NCBI GenBank assembly: GCA_004194705.1 | Contig: SADC01000925.1 | Span: forward strand, 120,449 to 184,448 | Source of the DNA: Ditylenchus dipsaci | Lineage: Eukaryota; Nematoda; Chromadorea; Rhabditida; Anguinidae | Length of the DNA stretch: 64,000 bases | Direction of reading: 5' to 3' | Shown here: piece after piece, positions 11,444 to 23,400 of the stretch | How positions within the stretch are numbered: position 1 is the stretch's first letter | How the letters are laid out: each line of letters begins with the position of its first letter | Translations under genes and position numbers: made by a program | The notes under the pieces: model-generated | The model's input: the letters and a program-made list of their open reading frames with translations, nothing else | The model's database searches: none | Told to the model about the DNA's origin: nothing

Positions 11444-12165
11444 TATGACATTGCTTAAAAAAATTCGAGTAGAACGATTTATAGCTCTATTTTCATCTCT
11501 ACTACCCGGCGCTTAGCCCGGTGCTTGAACAATCCTGTCTTAAACATTGGCAAGATAGTGGCAAAAGAATGAAAATTTTTATTTTTTCTCGAAAAATTTT
11601 TGTGGAAGTATGCCGAGGGCTATTCGAAACTCCACAAGCTAAATCCCAGGAACGACCAAAAATGATACTTTTTATAAGTCTAAATTTCTATAATGTTTAC
11701 AAAGCCAAATAAATCGCTTTTATGACACTAGTACGATTTTTACGTTATATACAGTTTCAAATAGCTCTCCCCAGACTTCCGCGGGTCACTTGTCTATTTT
11801 TAAAACACCTTTTTGCTTCTATCTCAGCTCCCAGACATCATTTTTCACCGCTTTAAACAGATTCATACGAAAATCAAACCTGCAACCCAAACTGAAAAAT
11901 ATTTGCTCTACAACATAAGAATAACAGATTTGCCATGAAAACGTTTAAACCCGGGTTTTCGATGGCTCGGCGGTCAAATGTGCAAAGTTGGGCCGCGGTG
12001 AGGAACTGCGGGCCAGCCAATAATTTTTTTTTACATATAAAGTTTTTGTTTCACCTCTATCATGTAGAGCAGGGTCGATTTAGAAGTGTCGCCAGAATGA
12101 ATTTGCCAGAATTTGCCAGTTGCCAAAATTTAAAAAATGTGTGTGATCCGTGGCTTTTCAGGGTA
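11444..12165. other. Intergenic sequence, nothing recognised
   Basis: AT-rich sequence with short open frames (for example 11521-11712 and 11935-12234) that carry no recognisable motif. No repeat boundary was found. Confidence 0.4.
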
Positions 12166-13606
12166 CAGTCAAACCTCGATTTAACGACCCCCACCTCAAA
12201 TTCGTTCCCACCTAAAGTCCGACACTTTTCTTAACCCCATTTTCAAAATATTTTATCAATTCTTTTTCGACAGTCTGGTCGCAAATATCGTAATTAGAGG
12301 TCGGCATTTGCCCTTTGGCGATGTTGCGATGCGATGTTTTTCAGCCAAAATATTTGCGTGCGATGTTGCGATGCGATGTCGATATTTGAGTGCGATACAT
12401 CGCTGCGATGTTTTACTTTAAATTTTCGTGTGCGATGTTGAATTTTTGACCGAAAATTTTTACATGTTTAAAAAATTTGCGAAAAAATTTCGAACGTTTT
12501 CAAAAAAAATAACAGATCTCAATCGGCCATATCATGCACATATTCGATCTGATCCTTCAAGTTAGCGTCCAAAAAAATAGCCTGACCATGTATCCCGAAA
12601 TATGATCATCTTAAGATAGGTACATGCAAAGTCATTTAAATGATATTCTTTGGTACTTATAGGCACGTTAGAAGTGGCCTCTGTTTTGTCCCTCCCCCTT
12701 CCAATATAGCCCTTGATCCCTCTTAAAATCACTTTTCTGGTCCTTTTATAGCAAAATTATTACTTAAAATGACTTTTGACCACTCCTAAAAATCATGATT
12801 TTTAGGGGGAGGGGGGGGGGGGAGGTTATCATAGTAGCGCCTAGCTAGCTTTATTAAAAGAACAAGCGAAAAATACACAAACAAGAGAACAAGTCACCAT
12901 CAAGCGCAATTTTCCAGAGAAGGCTCCTACTTAACGAAAAGCATAAATGCCTTCGTAAATAATTTCGAAAAAATTGCAAAAAGAATGTACGATATCAGCA
13001 AAAAACAACGACTGAAAAAATGTCAAAAATTCACAACTAGTTCGTAAATTGATGCTATTTAAGAATCTTAAATTTATATTCTGAGGTTAAGAATGTCGAC
13101 TTTGCCGCTATGCAATTTTTCTTATTTTAAACGGATTTTGCGAACAAAAGTTTGCGATGTCTTAACAAATTGCGATGCGATGTTGCGATGTTTTCAAAAT
13201 CATGCGTGCGATGTTGCGATGCGATGTTTTTGGTCTAAATTTGCTGCGTGCGATGCGATGTTTGCGATGTCAACATCGCATCGTGCCGACCTCTAATCGT
13301 AATGCTTCCGATTTTGCCGATCTTTTTTCAGAAATCTAGAGTTTTCGCTATTAAAAAATCAAAACCTCGATTTAATGACCCTCTAATTTTTAAAGAGAGG
13401 GGGGTCGTTAAATCGAGGTTTCGATTTTTTAAAAGCGAAAACTTTAGGTTTTTGAAAAACGATCGGCAAAATTGGAATCCTTACGATATTTGCGACCAGA
13501 CTGTCAAAACAGAATCGATAAATTATTTCAAAAATGGGGTTAAAAAAGTGTCGGACCCTAGGTGGGAACGAATTTGAGGTGGGGGTCGTTAAATCGAGGT
13601 TTGACT
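12166..13606. mobile_element. Pogo-like palindromic MITE (cagtcaaacctcgatttaac family), split by a hAT element
   Basis: The left end follows TA at 12164-12165 and reads cagtcaaacctcgatttaac. The right end finishes gtcgttaaatcgaggtttgact near 13606. Its inner parts (gatcggcaaaattggaatcc, gaccagactgtc) recur in degenerate form at 23175-23563, 29480-29570 and 39480-39690. The original element was about 440 bp before the 1-kb hAT insertion at 12295. Confidence 0.75.
12295..13295. mobile_element. hAT-type element with 8-bp TSD ATCGTAAT
   Basis: The ends are tagaggtcggca and tgccgacctcta, flanked by exact ATCGTAAT copies (12287-12294 and 13296-13303). Both subterminal regions are arrays of gcgatgttgcgatgcgatgt units in mirror orientation. 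No transposase frame was recognised in the centre. Confidence 0.9.
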
Positions 13607-13837
13607 TACTTGACCCTTGACCTGTGATATGCGAGAGTCTGGGTGGAGATAATGTATATAAAAAATTGGAAATTTCAGCGGTAAATTTTAATAAAAAAAT
13701 AAATTACAATAAAGTTTCAGAATTTTTTTCGGCTACAGCGCAGATGTGGCGCTTTTATCGCCCACGGTGAAAATCAGCGCTATATATCCAATATTAGAAA
13801 AAACAGATAATTCTGAGTCAGATAGGCACCTAGTCAA

Positions 13838-14152
13838 ATAGTAATATTTGGTTAGAAATGAAAGCTGTTGTTGGAAACTAACCACCACCAACCAAATAAA
13901 GCAGCACTGATAGGCTTTCAATGAAACCATCAAAATTATACAATAATTTAGTTTCCTTGCGCTTATCAGTAGTACTTTTATTTGTGAGCTGACAGTTACC
14001 CTAATCAAAAACAACTTTCCACTAGCTGTTGATAGGGGATGTAGGCACAAACAGCAATAACCCACACTGAATACTAGTTTTCGAAATTGTCTTGTAAGTG
14101 ATAGAGCTGACAAAAGAGTTAATTAGATGTGCCTGTGCTTTAGTTGTCTCGT
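13838..14152. repeat. Dispersed repeat, copy 2 (partner at 2882-3195)
   Basis: Direct-orientation copy of the 2882-3195 repeat with the same start and end sequences. No ORF1-like sequence accompanies it here. Confidence 0.85.
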
Positions 14153-15064
14153 CTAATCAGCTAGAAGAATATGCATACGTGACTTTGGCTGTCTTTTCTC
14201 CAGACGTTTTTGTGTTTCTTAACACTTTGTTTTGTGTGACAGACAAAAATCAATTTGTGTTGCACTTTTTTCTTAAACCTTTTCAAAAAACTTTTATTCA
14301 AACCTTTTCTGAGTGCAAATTTCTTTAGATATGAATTCAGAGTCTCACTTCAGATAGGACTTTTTCTATGTTTTCTCATTTTTTTTTGATTCCAGGCGTT
14401 CCAACTTGGAATTTCCAAGGCACGTTTACGAGGAGTGTCGACCCAAGCCTCGTTTTAAGGCGAGAAGGGCTATCAATTCCTTTCCTCTATTGAAAAAATG
14501 GCTCTATCCTTCGATGGGGAGTTTTTTTGCCTTGGTCCCCCTGTCGTTTTTTTGTTATTTTCAGGCTTAGGCAAAGGTAAGCCATGTTGGGTCGGACTCA
14601 AACATATCTTAGAATTACGTGTAAGTTTGTTATAACATACGCTGGCCTACCCTTGCCTAAGCCTAAAAAGTAACAAAGGTAGGACTATACTTTAGTGCGG
14701 TTGCTCAAAAACGCGTTTTAAGTATTTTTTTCGACGTAATTCAATGTGAAACGTTCAAAAAACATGTTTTTAGGTGTGGGAAAAACCAAAAACCGAAAAA
14801 AAAAATTTTTGGAAAATTTTCATTTTTTGGTCTAAAATTGGTATTTTTCGGTCTTTTTCACAGTGTTCGATTTCCGGACAAGGCAAAAATATTGTGCATA
14901 TTACATGTTTTTATTCTCGGATTCATTTCTAGGGTGAGCATTTCATGGGAAAAAATTATTTCATCAAAAATCGACCAAAACCATGATTTCAATTTTTACC
15001 ATGTTTTTCAACATGGGACTTCGCAAGAAGAGCCTTTAAATGCATTTTATGATCAAGAATCTTG
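14153..15064. other. Intergenic sequence, nothing recognised
   Basis: Short frames only. Contains several 'ccaaggca/tgccttgg' snippets shared with other intergenic stretches (16720, 32100, 46030), but no delimited element. Confidence 0.35.
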
Positions 15065-15262
15065 CTCGGAATTGTATCTAAGGTAAATGTGTGCGCGCAT
15101 CTCTAACTCTCAAGCCCGAAGGGGGCGCAGGGGGCTTGGAGTTGAGATGCGCACACCCACATACCTTAGACACAAATCACTCGAAAGTGACTCTGGATGC
15201 ATGAAAAAGCATGCATACCAGAGTTTATTTATGCGGTAGGCCCCAGTATTCAAAACTATGTT
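15065..15262. repeat. Hairpin repeat family, copy 2
   Basis: Inverted repeat gcgcatctctaactctcaag / cttggagttgagatgcgcac, followed by the conserved cactcgaaagtgactctgga block and tttatttatgcggtaggccc. See the copy at 4860-5075. Confidence 0.75.
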
Positions 15263-15491
15263 CAAATCGAGCTTCAAATCGTAGAAGAAATACTTGATGA
15301 ATTCTAATATTGTTGTTAAGTCGATTTTCGACCAACAAGGGTTATCATGGTTTTGCTCGATTTTTGATGAAAAATTTTTTTCCCAGGAAATGGCTTTCCG
15401 CCACCTAAAAACATGTTTTAAGCATGTTTCAGTGGTTAAAACACACAAAAAACATGATTTTGGGGCGTTTTGCGAGGGGAAAATATAAGGT

Positions 15492-16188
15492 ACATTAGCC
15501 TCTTTCGGCCACAACTTTTTGAATAGACTATCTTTTTTCTTGATCGACCATTCATTAAAAAGCCCTATGTTTGCCATTTCGTTTTCAGAAAATATTGAGT
15601 TATTATTGTTGACAATTGACGAGATATAGCATGTTTTGTGAAAATAATCTATTTTGGGCTGCTTTTCCCCAATGATGCGCAATTGTGCGCCAAAAATCTT
15701 TTAAAATCGGTAGATGGAAGGTAGCTTTTCGAATTTTATTTGGCTGCATTACTCTCCCATATGACTCCATGACGTGTAAAAAACTTCGATCGACGATTTC
15801 GATGGACTGATTAGAAAAAAAATTTTCAAGAGTTGCCTCAAAGGATAGTTGACCGATTAACTAAAGACCATATTAATCGTCTCGATCAAATTTATTGCTT
15901 GTTAGCAAGAGCATTTGGTAAATTTTTGCAAACGATTATTGAGTCTTCATCATTTTGTTGTTATGGCTGTTATTTGTTAAGTGTTAAAAATGCTAATCTG
16001 AAAGTTGTGAAAAAAAAACAGCCGCAATCGATGTCTTCACAAAAACAGCCATATCTGGGGAATGGTCATTAATAATAACAAAATTTTGTGCTAAAGCAAA
16101 ATGGCAAACATAAGGCTTTCTAATGAGTGATCGATCAAGAAAAAAGATAGTCCATTCAAAAAGTTATGGCCAAAAGAAATGTGGGTGA
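15492..16188. mobile_element. Foldback element with ~110-bp inverted ends
   Basis: Left: ggccacaactttttgaatag and agactatcttttttcttgat. Right: the diverged complement ending caaaaagttatggccaaaag. The 450-bp centre has no recognised gene. A 190-codon minus-strand frame at 15110-15682 spans this arm and the hairpin repeat and is treated as chance. Confidence 0.6.
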
Positions 16189-16323
16189 ATAGTTGGGCCA
16201 CTCTGTAAATTTAGGCCTTGCCTTGTTCTATTAAAAAGCAAGTAAAAAATCCGAACAGAAGATCAATGATTAGGAAAATTTTCGAATTGGCGGGCGACCA
16301 CCGGACCACTGTGAGCATGGTCC

Positions 16324-17262
16324 TTTAAAGGACCATGCTTTTTGCGCGCAGCGGTTGTGTCCCTCCAATTTAAAAATTTGTCCTAATCATTGAACTTCTG
16401 TACGGGATTTGCATCATGGTTTCTAACAGAACTATACCTGAAATCGAATTCTAGGCTCTCTCCTGTTTCGTCTCAAATTGTTTCCGGCAAAAATCGTTAT
16501 AACCAAAAACGTTACATTTTAAATTAATTGATTAATTTGCTACATATGGTTTTTCTAACTAATTTTGTGGATATTCTCATTCACAAGTTTATAATCAAAT
16601 TGATGCTAGAGGGCAGGGCTACATTTTGAGCATGAAGTTGTGAATGACCATGCCTGCAATATTTGCTGAAAATCCTAAAATTTCCGGAATCCATGGCGCT
16701 ATCGGAGAATCTGTTTCCCCTTTTTGCCTTGGTCCCCCTGTTTATTTTTGGTGAAAAATACTTTGGTCTCCTCTGTTGTTTTTTAATCTTATTTTAATTA
16801 ACATTGAAAAACAGCAGGGGGGACCAAGGCGAAATATGGAAAAAATCAACAGGGGCGACCAAGGCAAAAAAGGGGAAACAGATTCTCCGCTAGCGCCCCT
16901 GGACTTTTTTGAGAACTTTTGGGGTTTTTCAGCAAATATTGCAGATGGTTATTTACAACCTTATACGCAAAATGCAGTCCTGCTCTCTAGCATCAATTTG
17001 AGTATAAACTTCTAAATGAGAATATCCACAAAACTAGTTAGAAAAACCATATGTAGAAAACTAATTAATTAAAAATGTAACGTTTTTGGCTATAACGATT
17101 TTTGGCGGAAACAATTTGGGACGAAACAGAAGAGGGCCGAATTCTAGGTCTTGCTTTGCTAGAAACCGTGTTGAAAAATCCGTACACAAGTTCAATAATT
17201 AGGAAATTTTTTTGAATTGGCGGGGGATAGCCGCTGCGCGCAAAAACCATGGTCTTTTAAAG
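16324..17262. repeat. ~940-bp palindrome, 'ctttaaaggaccatg' family
   Basis: Arms of about 430 bp run from ctttaaaggaccatgctttt to its complement near 17262, meeting near 16790 in blocks containing ccttggtc and gaccaagg. A second partial copy abuts on the left (16205-16323), and a 220-bp version lies at 29590-29810. It is non-coding and palindrome-type, like a foldback MITE. Confidence 0.75.
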
Positions 17263-17456
17263 AACATTTGGGTCGACACTCAGGTTGAATTTAGTGTTTT
17301 TTAGCTGCTTATAATACACATTTCATCCTGCCCTGATTTGCATTGATATGCACTAAAATATAAATGTTTATGGATTATGATATTCTATTTTTGAAAAATT
17401 TTAAAAACTTAAATACAATATAAATTTTCAATTTCCACTTAAAATTTTAGTTATAT

Positions 17457-20400
17457 ATGCTTTGGCTGAGGCAGTTTCTTGTTGAACTGACTGTGCTTGT
17501 GTGTGCATTCACCAGTTTATTAAATGCAGACCGAAGTTTTATTGTGGATTACGACAAGAATGTGTTTCTGAAGGATGGCCAACCTTATCGCTACATATCT
17601 GGTGAAATCCATTACTTTCGCATCCATCCTTCTCTCTGGCAAGACCGACTACAACGAGTTCGCGCTGCTGGTCTGAATGCTGTTCAAGTCTATATTCCTT
17701 GGAACTTCCATGAAATTATGGCGGGAGTGTGAGTCTACTTATGCTTACCGCAAAAAATTTGAAGCTATTAGTTTTAGGGTAGACTTTCAATCGCCAGAAA
17801 AGAATTTAACTCATTTTCTGCAGCTAGCTCAACAAAACTCGTTGGATGTGCTTCTGCGGATCGGTCCATACGTATGTGCTGAATGGGAAAATGGGGGTTT
17901 GCCATGGTGGCTGTTACGTCATCCAAATATTAGTATGAGAACTTCAGATCCCAAGTAAGAATTTTTTCGGTTACCATATTTTTTCGGCTACAACTTTTCG
18001 TCAAAGTGGGATTGCGTGAAATAAGAGCTGCATAGAAACTAGAAAAATGACTAAAAAAGTCGTCGCTACTGCCGTAATCCTTCCCCCCCTCCACCCATCC
18101 AATTTTTTTATGTGTACCAAAAACCAGCATAAAAAAATAGTTATGTAAGAGCCCTTTTTAGGAATGGTCAGGCCTGAGCCGAATCATAAGACTACGGCCC
18201 TAAGTGAAAATTATTGGGTCGGGCTGGTGATGAGGTGTGTGTTGGCGGCTATATAACACTAACGCCCAGAAGTGGAGGGGAGAAAATTGCGCGCAAAAAA
18301 ATATATAGCGAGAAAAATTTCTTGGTGGGTTTTACAAGTGACATTTGAACAGGAAAATTTCACCTGTGAAACTCATCAAGAATTTTTTATCTCTGATATT
18401 TTTTTTAACGCGCAATTTTCAGGCGAGAAATTTTTGCACCTTCCCGATTATTGAGGGGGGAGGGCACTAGGCGAATTCATCGACAAATGAATTCATCAAC
18501 AGTGAAATTCATCGACACAATTTTATATTTCAAATTAATCTTTTTTGTCTTGTGAAGAACTCCTATAGTTTAAAATGTTTTTTTTATAATCCACCCCCAG
18601 TTCTACTGGTAATCCACGCAACAACCAAACCAAGTGGTCGTCCACTTGGATCAAAATTTTTTTTTACGGTTTTCGGCTTCCAAAACCTGTTTTGTGCACT
18701 AATTTGAGCATTCTAAAGATGCTTTGATACACTACAAAAAATTATCTAGTATACAACTTGGGTACTGCCGACTGAGTGCTACCATTGAAACACCACTACC
18801 TGGAAACTATTATCTACTACCGCCCAAGTACCACTACCAGTTTCGTACGCAGAAATTTCTGACTGAGGGGCACCAGGCCATTTTACCTAGTACATTTAGA
18901 AAAACGGACATGGTAGGGAGGAATGGTGGTCAAGGATAAGGAAAAAAATCTGACGCAAGGGCACGTGAGCCCCCGCCCCTGCACCAGGCCTGGGTACGCC
19001 CCTGACCACCACCTAAGCACTTCCACCTGAGTGACGATACCTAGTCACTGCCTTGGTACCACCTGAGAGTACCACTTTCTTGGTACTACTAACTGGATAG
19101 TCTACGGGATACTCTACGGGATACGAAACTTCTCCAAAACTGGAGTTCCTGTAATTCAAATCGCCGTTTAAGCATTATCAAATCGTGATCAGAACACGAT
19201 TATGGATAGGATACAAAATTTATAATTACTTTCAGCTACATCTAAAATTTTGGATTCTGGGGGTAGATACCAGGGCTGTACCGGATACCAAAAAATATCG
19301 GATCGGATATCGGATACCGGATATGGAAAAATATCGGATCGGATATCGGATACCGGATATGAAAAAGTGCCGGATATCGGTTATCGGATATCGGATTTCG
19401 GATATTTTTGATGAAATTTTGAAAAAAAAATTGAAAAATTTTTCTAAATTTCAAAAAAGTTTTAAAAAAAATTTCCGAAAATTGGCCATTTTTTCGGATA
19501 TCGGATACCGGATGTCGGATATCGGATATCCGGTACAGCCCTGGTAGATACCCAATTAGGGGAGGAATCACGGGGTTCTGCTGCCAATCTGAGGTTCAAT
19601 GGTCTTATAAAAGCTAGTTTATGACTGTTAGTCAAGAAAAAATGATGTCTGCTACCACCAGGACTCGAACCTGTAAATAAAATAAGATGTGTCGATGAAT
19701 TTAGTGTCGATGAATTCAGTGTCGATGAATTCAGTGTCGATGAATTCATTTGTCGATGAATTCGATGCCGCGGAGGGGGATGTTATGATTGTTATGACGT
19801 CATACGAGGTTTTCATCCCTGCCTAAATAGTAGTAAGCACTTTTCTACATATAAAATCGATTTTTAAAAAAAAATTGATTGAAATTTGACTACAATTTTG
19901 ATTGTTAGCGCTTTCAAGCGGTTGCAATTTTTATCAGCCAATTGATCTTCCGAAGACCAATCAACCAGTTGATTTGGCGGTTGACGAAATCCACGCGTGG
20001 GCAAAACTGTTCCAAACCCCGTAGGTTGTAGTCAATAAAATACGGTAGTCGGATTTTTTCCAAAAAAATGACTCTTATACACACTGACTCTTATATACAA
20101 GTTACAGATATAAAGAGGAAGTGAAAAAATACTTCAATGTTATGCTACCAATTGTAAAACCACTGCTATACAAAAATGGCGGACCAGTTATTATGCTCCA
20201 AATAGAGAATGAATATGGAAGCTTTTGTGCTTGCGATCACGACTATATGAGTGGCTGAGAGACCTGGTGCATGGTGTTTTGGGGGAAGACACTCAACTCT
20301 ATACAAGTAAGCAGTTTGTTGTGCTTGTATGTGTGGCCAGTCTTGGTCAGGGTTTATCTTTATAAATTAAGTGGTTATCGCTGTTGATGAAAACAACATG

Positions 20401-23400
20401 ACTGTGAGTTAACTGTGGTTGATTGGTTATGGGTAAAAATCCCCTCGCAAAAATCCCCCAGCAAAAATCCCCAGCGAAAATCCCCCAGAATAGAAATTGA
20501 AGTGAAATTGACATTTATTCACTACTAGACGAAATATTGTAGCTTTGGCGTATTTTGCCACTTTGGAGAAGCATATTATTAGAAATAGTACTAAATTTTT
20601 TGAATAAATTATAACATAGCATTGCCAATAAATGATGGTAATTAGAGATGAAAACACCTCGTCTCTTGTTTTCTGACTAATTTTCTCATTTCAGCGGATG
20701 GCCCAAGTCAAAAACTTCTTGACTGTGGAAGTGTGAAAGGAGTTTTTGCAACTGTGGACTTTGGTGTTAGCTCATCCCTTGGTATCCAAAATAATTTCTA
20801 TATGCAGAAAAAAATTAATGGAGGTGATCAAAATTTTGCTTTTTTATTCTCTTAAAAAGTATTTTAGGACCATACACAAACTCAGAGTTCTACACCGTCT
20901 GGTTTACAGGTTGGGGAGGAAAACTTCTGGATCTAGGTAATGCATAAACTTTGGTTTTTAAATATTCAGTTAAAATAAAAATCAGAAATAATTATAAAAT
21001 TATATTACAAAAAGTGATCCCATTTCCCAAAGATAAACAAAAAATGTAATAAAAATGTAGTGGCTGGACGATTTTCCAAGATTTTATATCAAACATATCC
21101 GCAATAATTATTAGCTACTTTCGAATTTTACGCCCCATTTTTAACTATTTTGACTAGTGTGGTTCACTGTAAAACTGGACAAATTTTAGAGAACCGGGTA
21201 AGCCAAAAAACGGTTTACCGAAAACCGGCTGGGGCCAAATTAACCGCAACCGTGCTATTCTAAGTTCTAATCCCATTTTGTCAAAATGTTTGGACGCTGA
21301 AAATTTTTCGCCATGGCCTATGGCTGATAATTAAAGCGAATGCAGTAGTTTTTTTGGTCATTTTAAATGATAAAATTAACTGTATCTGGCTCACGGGGTT
21401 TCAAAATTCACTTTTCTGTTCAGTTAAACAAAACGCCAAGAATTTCAAAGCGATATTTTCTTTTTTGGATAAATTTTGCTCTTTTCATACGAATTTTTGT
21501 AAATGTCTTCGTTAAAAACAAAGTTCAACTTTTCGAATCGACGCCATTCTGAGACTAAAAAGTAACGAAAATTTGACCCCACGACCCAGTAGCGAATACA
21601 TCCCGCCACCCACAAAAAATTTTTCTTCCAAAACTTAAGTAAAGACTACCCAAATATATGTCCCAGACCCCGGAAAATGTGCGCAAACTCTTCATTAGTC
21701 ACAACTTCCGTACGTGGCCTACCCAAGCCTAAGGGCTGAGCCTAAACTTGTTGTTTGAAAGGGTGGTTACAGCAATTTTATAAGGTGAGGTTTTTTTTGG
21801 AGGGGTGGGGGTTTATTCGCTACTAGCGCCGGAAATTTTTATTTTGTATGAGGTTTGCGAGGTTTACATTTGGATGACACCCACAGTGTGTCAAAATTCA
21901 AAAATCGCAAACTTGCTGTGGCATTCTGTTTGGTACGAAATTTGAATTTTTTCTCCTTTTTTCTGTGAAAATTTTGGTTTTTTTTTCAAATTATCGCACT
22001 ACTATAAGTTATTTATCAGATAAAACTAACAATAGCTTCAATTGCATGATAATTTGAAAATCTTCCAAAATCGACCCTCAAATTTGGTCATTTTGACCCC
22101 TAAGCAGTGTTTCCAAAAAACAGAACACAGAATTAACCACAGAATTTTTAAAAGTGCTCGTAATTGTGTTTTTTGTATGGTATTTTTGCTAATTTTTTTG
22201 TGCGTTTTGTTCAGCGTTAAAAGTTGCGGTAGGGGACCATACGCGTTTCGCAAATTTTCCACTAAAACAGCAAGAAAATTTGACTTTGTCCCGAAAAAGT
22301 CAAAAACAGAATTCTGTTTTCTGTTTTTCACTTTTTCAAGACAAAAGTCAAATTTTCTTGCTGTTTTAGTGGAAATTTGCGAAACGCGTATGGCCCCCTA
22401 CCGCAACTTTTAACGCTGAACAAAACGCACAAAAAATTAGCAAAAATACCATACAAAAAACACAATTACGAGCACTTTTAAAAATTCTGTGGTTAATTCT
22501 GTGTTGTGTTTTTGGAAACACTGCCCCTAAGGCAGTAGTACGTGGTTTCAAAACCAAAAAATTTACGCAACACTTTTTGTCTCCACATGAAAACCACGAG
22601 TTTGCATGTTTTTAATTTTGACACACTGTGACCACACACACCAAACGATAGCCAAGGATTTCCTCTTTCAGAATATACAAACCAAATTTTGTAAATACAG
22701 AATTCGAAAGCTGATAGTGGATTTTAAGTTAGAAGACTACTTTCTTAGTCAAAAATAGCATTATATTTGAATTCCCGCCTTTTTCGCTACAAACCCTCTA
22801 ATGAACAGTAAAATGGATTTGATATTTTATGGATCATATTTTCACTGTCTGGATTACAGGATGGGGAGCACCTGGATTCACCCAGAATACATCATTCTCT
22901 TTGAACAACGTCATCGAAAATACTGTGAATAGCATGGCCGACATGTACAAAATGAACGCTTCTTTCTCATTCTACATGTAAATATCTTTCTTTTATTATG
23001 TTGTCAAACCAATAATTTTTATAGGATTCACGGCGGCACAAATTTCGGCTTCTGGAGTGGTGATGAAAGTACTGGACCAGTGCGTGTTTTATCAAAAATA
23101 CAGAATTTGTTCTATCAGTCGAAAATTACATTTCCAAAATTTAAGAAAAAGATGTTTTCAATCAGATCAATATACAGTCGCCGCTCGAATCGTTCCCACC
23201 TAAAGTCTGACACTTTTTAGCTCGATTTAAAAAAAACTTTCGACCGTTATCTTTCGACAGTCTGGTCCCAAATATCTCAAGGATTACAATTTCGCCGATA
23301 GTTTGTAGAATCATAAAATTTTCTCCCCAAAAAATCAAAATCTCGATTCAACGACACCATTTTTGATCGAAAAGTGTCCTTAACTCGAGGTTTTGATTGA

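Noticed and set aside
15110..15682. 190-codon minus-strand open frame
   Set aside because: It spans one arm of a foldback repeat and the dispersed hairpin repeat, with no domain and biased Lys/Asn composition. Chance frame in AT-rich DNA.
19185..19571. 120-codon plus and 109-codon minus frames
   Set aside because: Both are translations of the atcggat repeats of the hAT MITE at 19271-19543.
19650..19680. Minus-strand tRNA gene (perfect B box)
   Set aside because: No A box at proper spacing and no cloverleaf. At most a 3' half-tRNA or SINE trace.
22038..22557. Matching frames on both strands (97, 123 and 63 codons)
   Set aside because: They are mirror images caused by the 419-bp palindromic hAT MITE.
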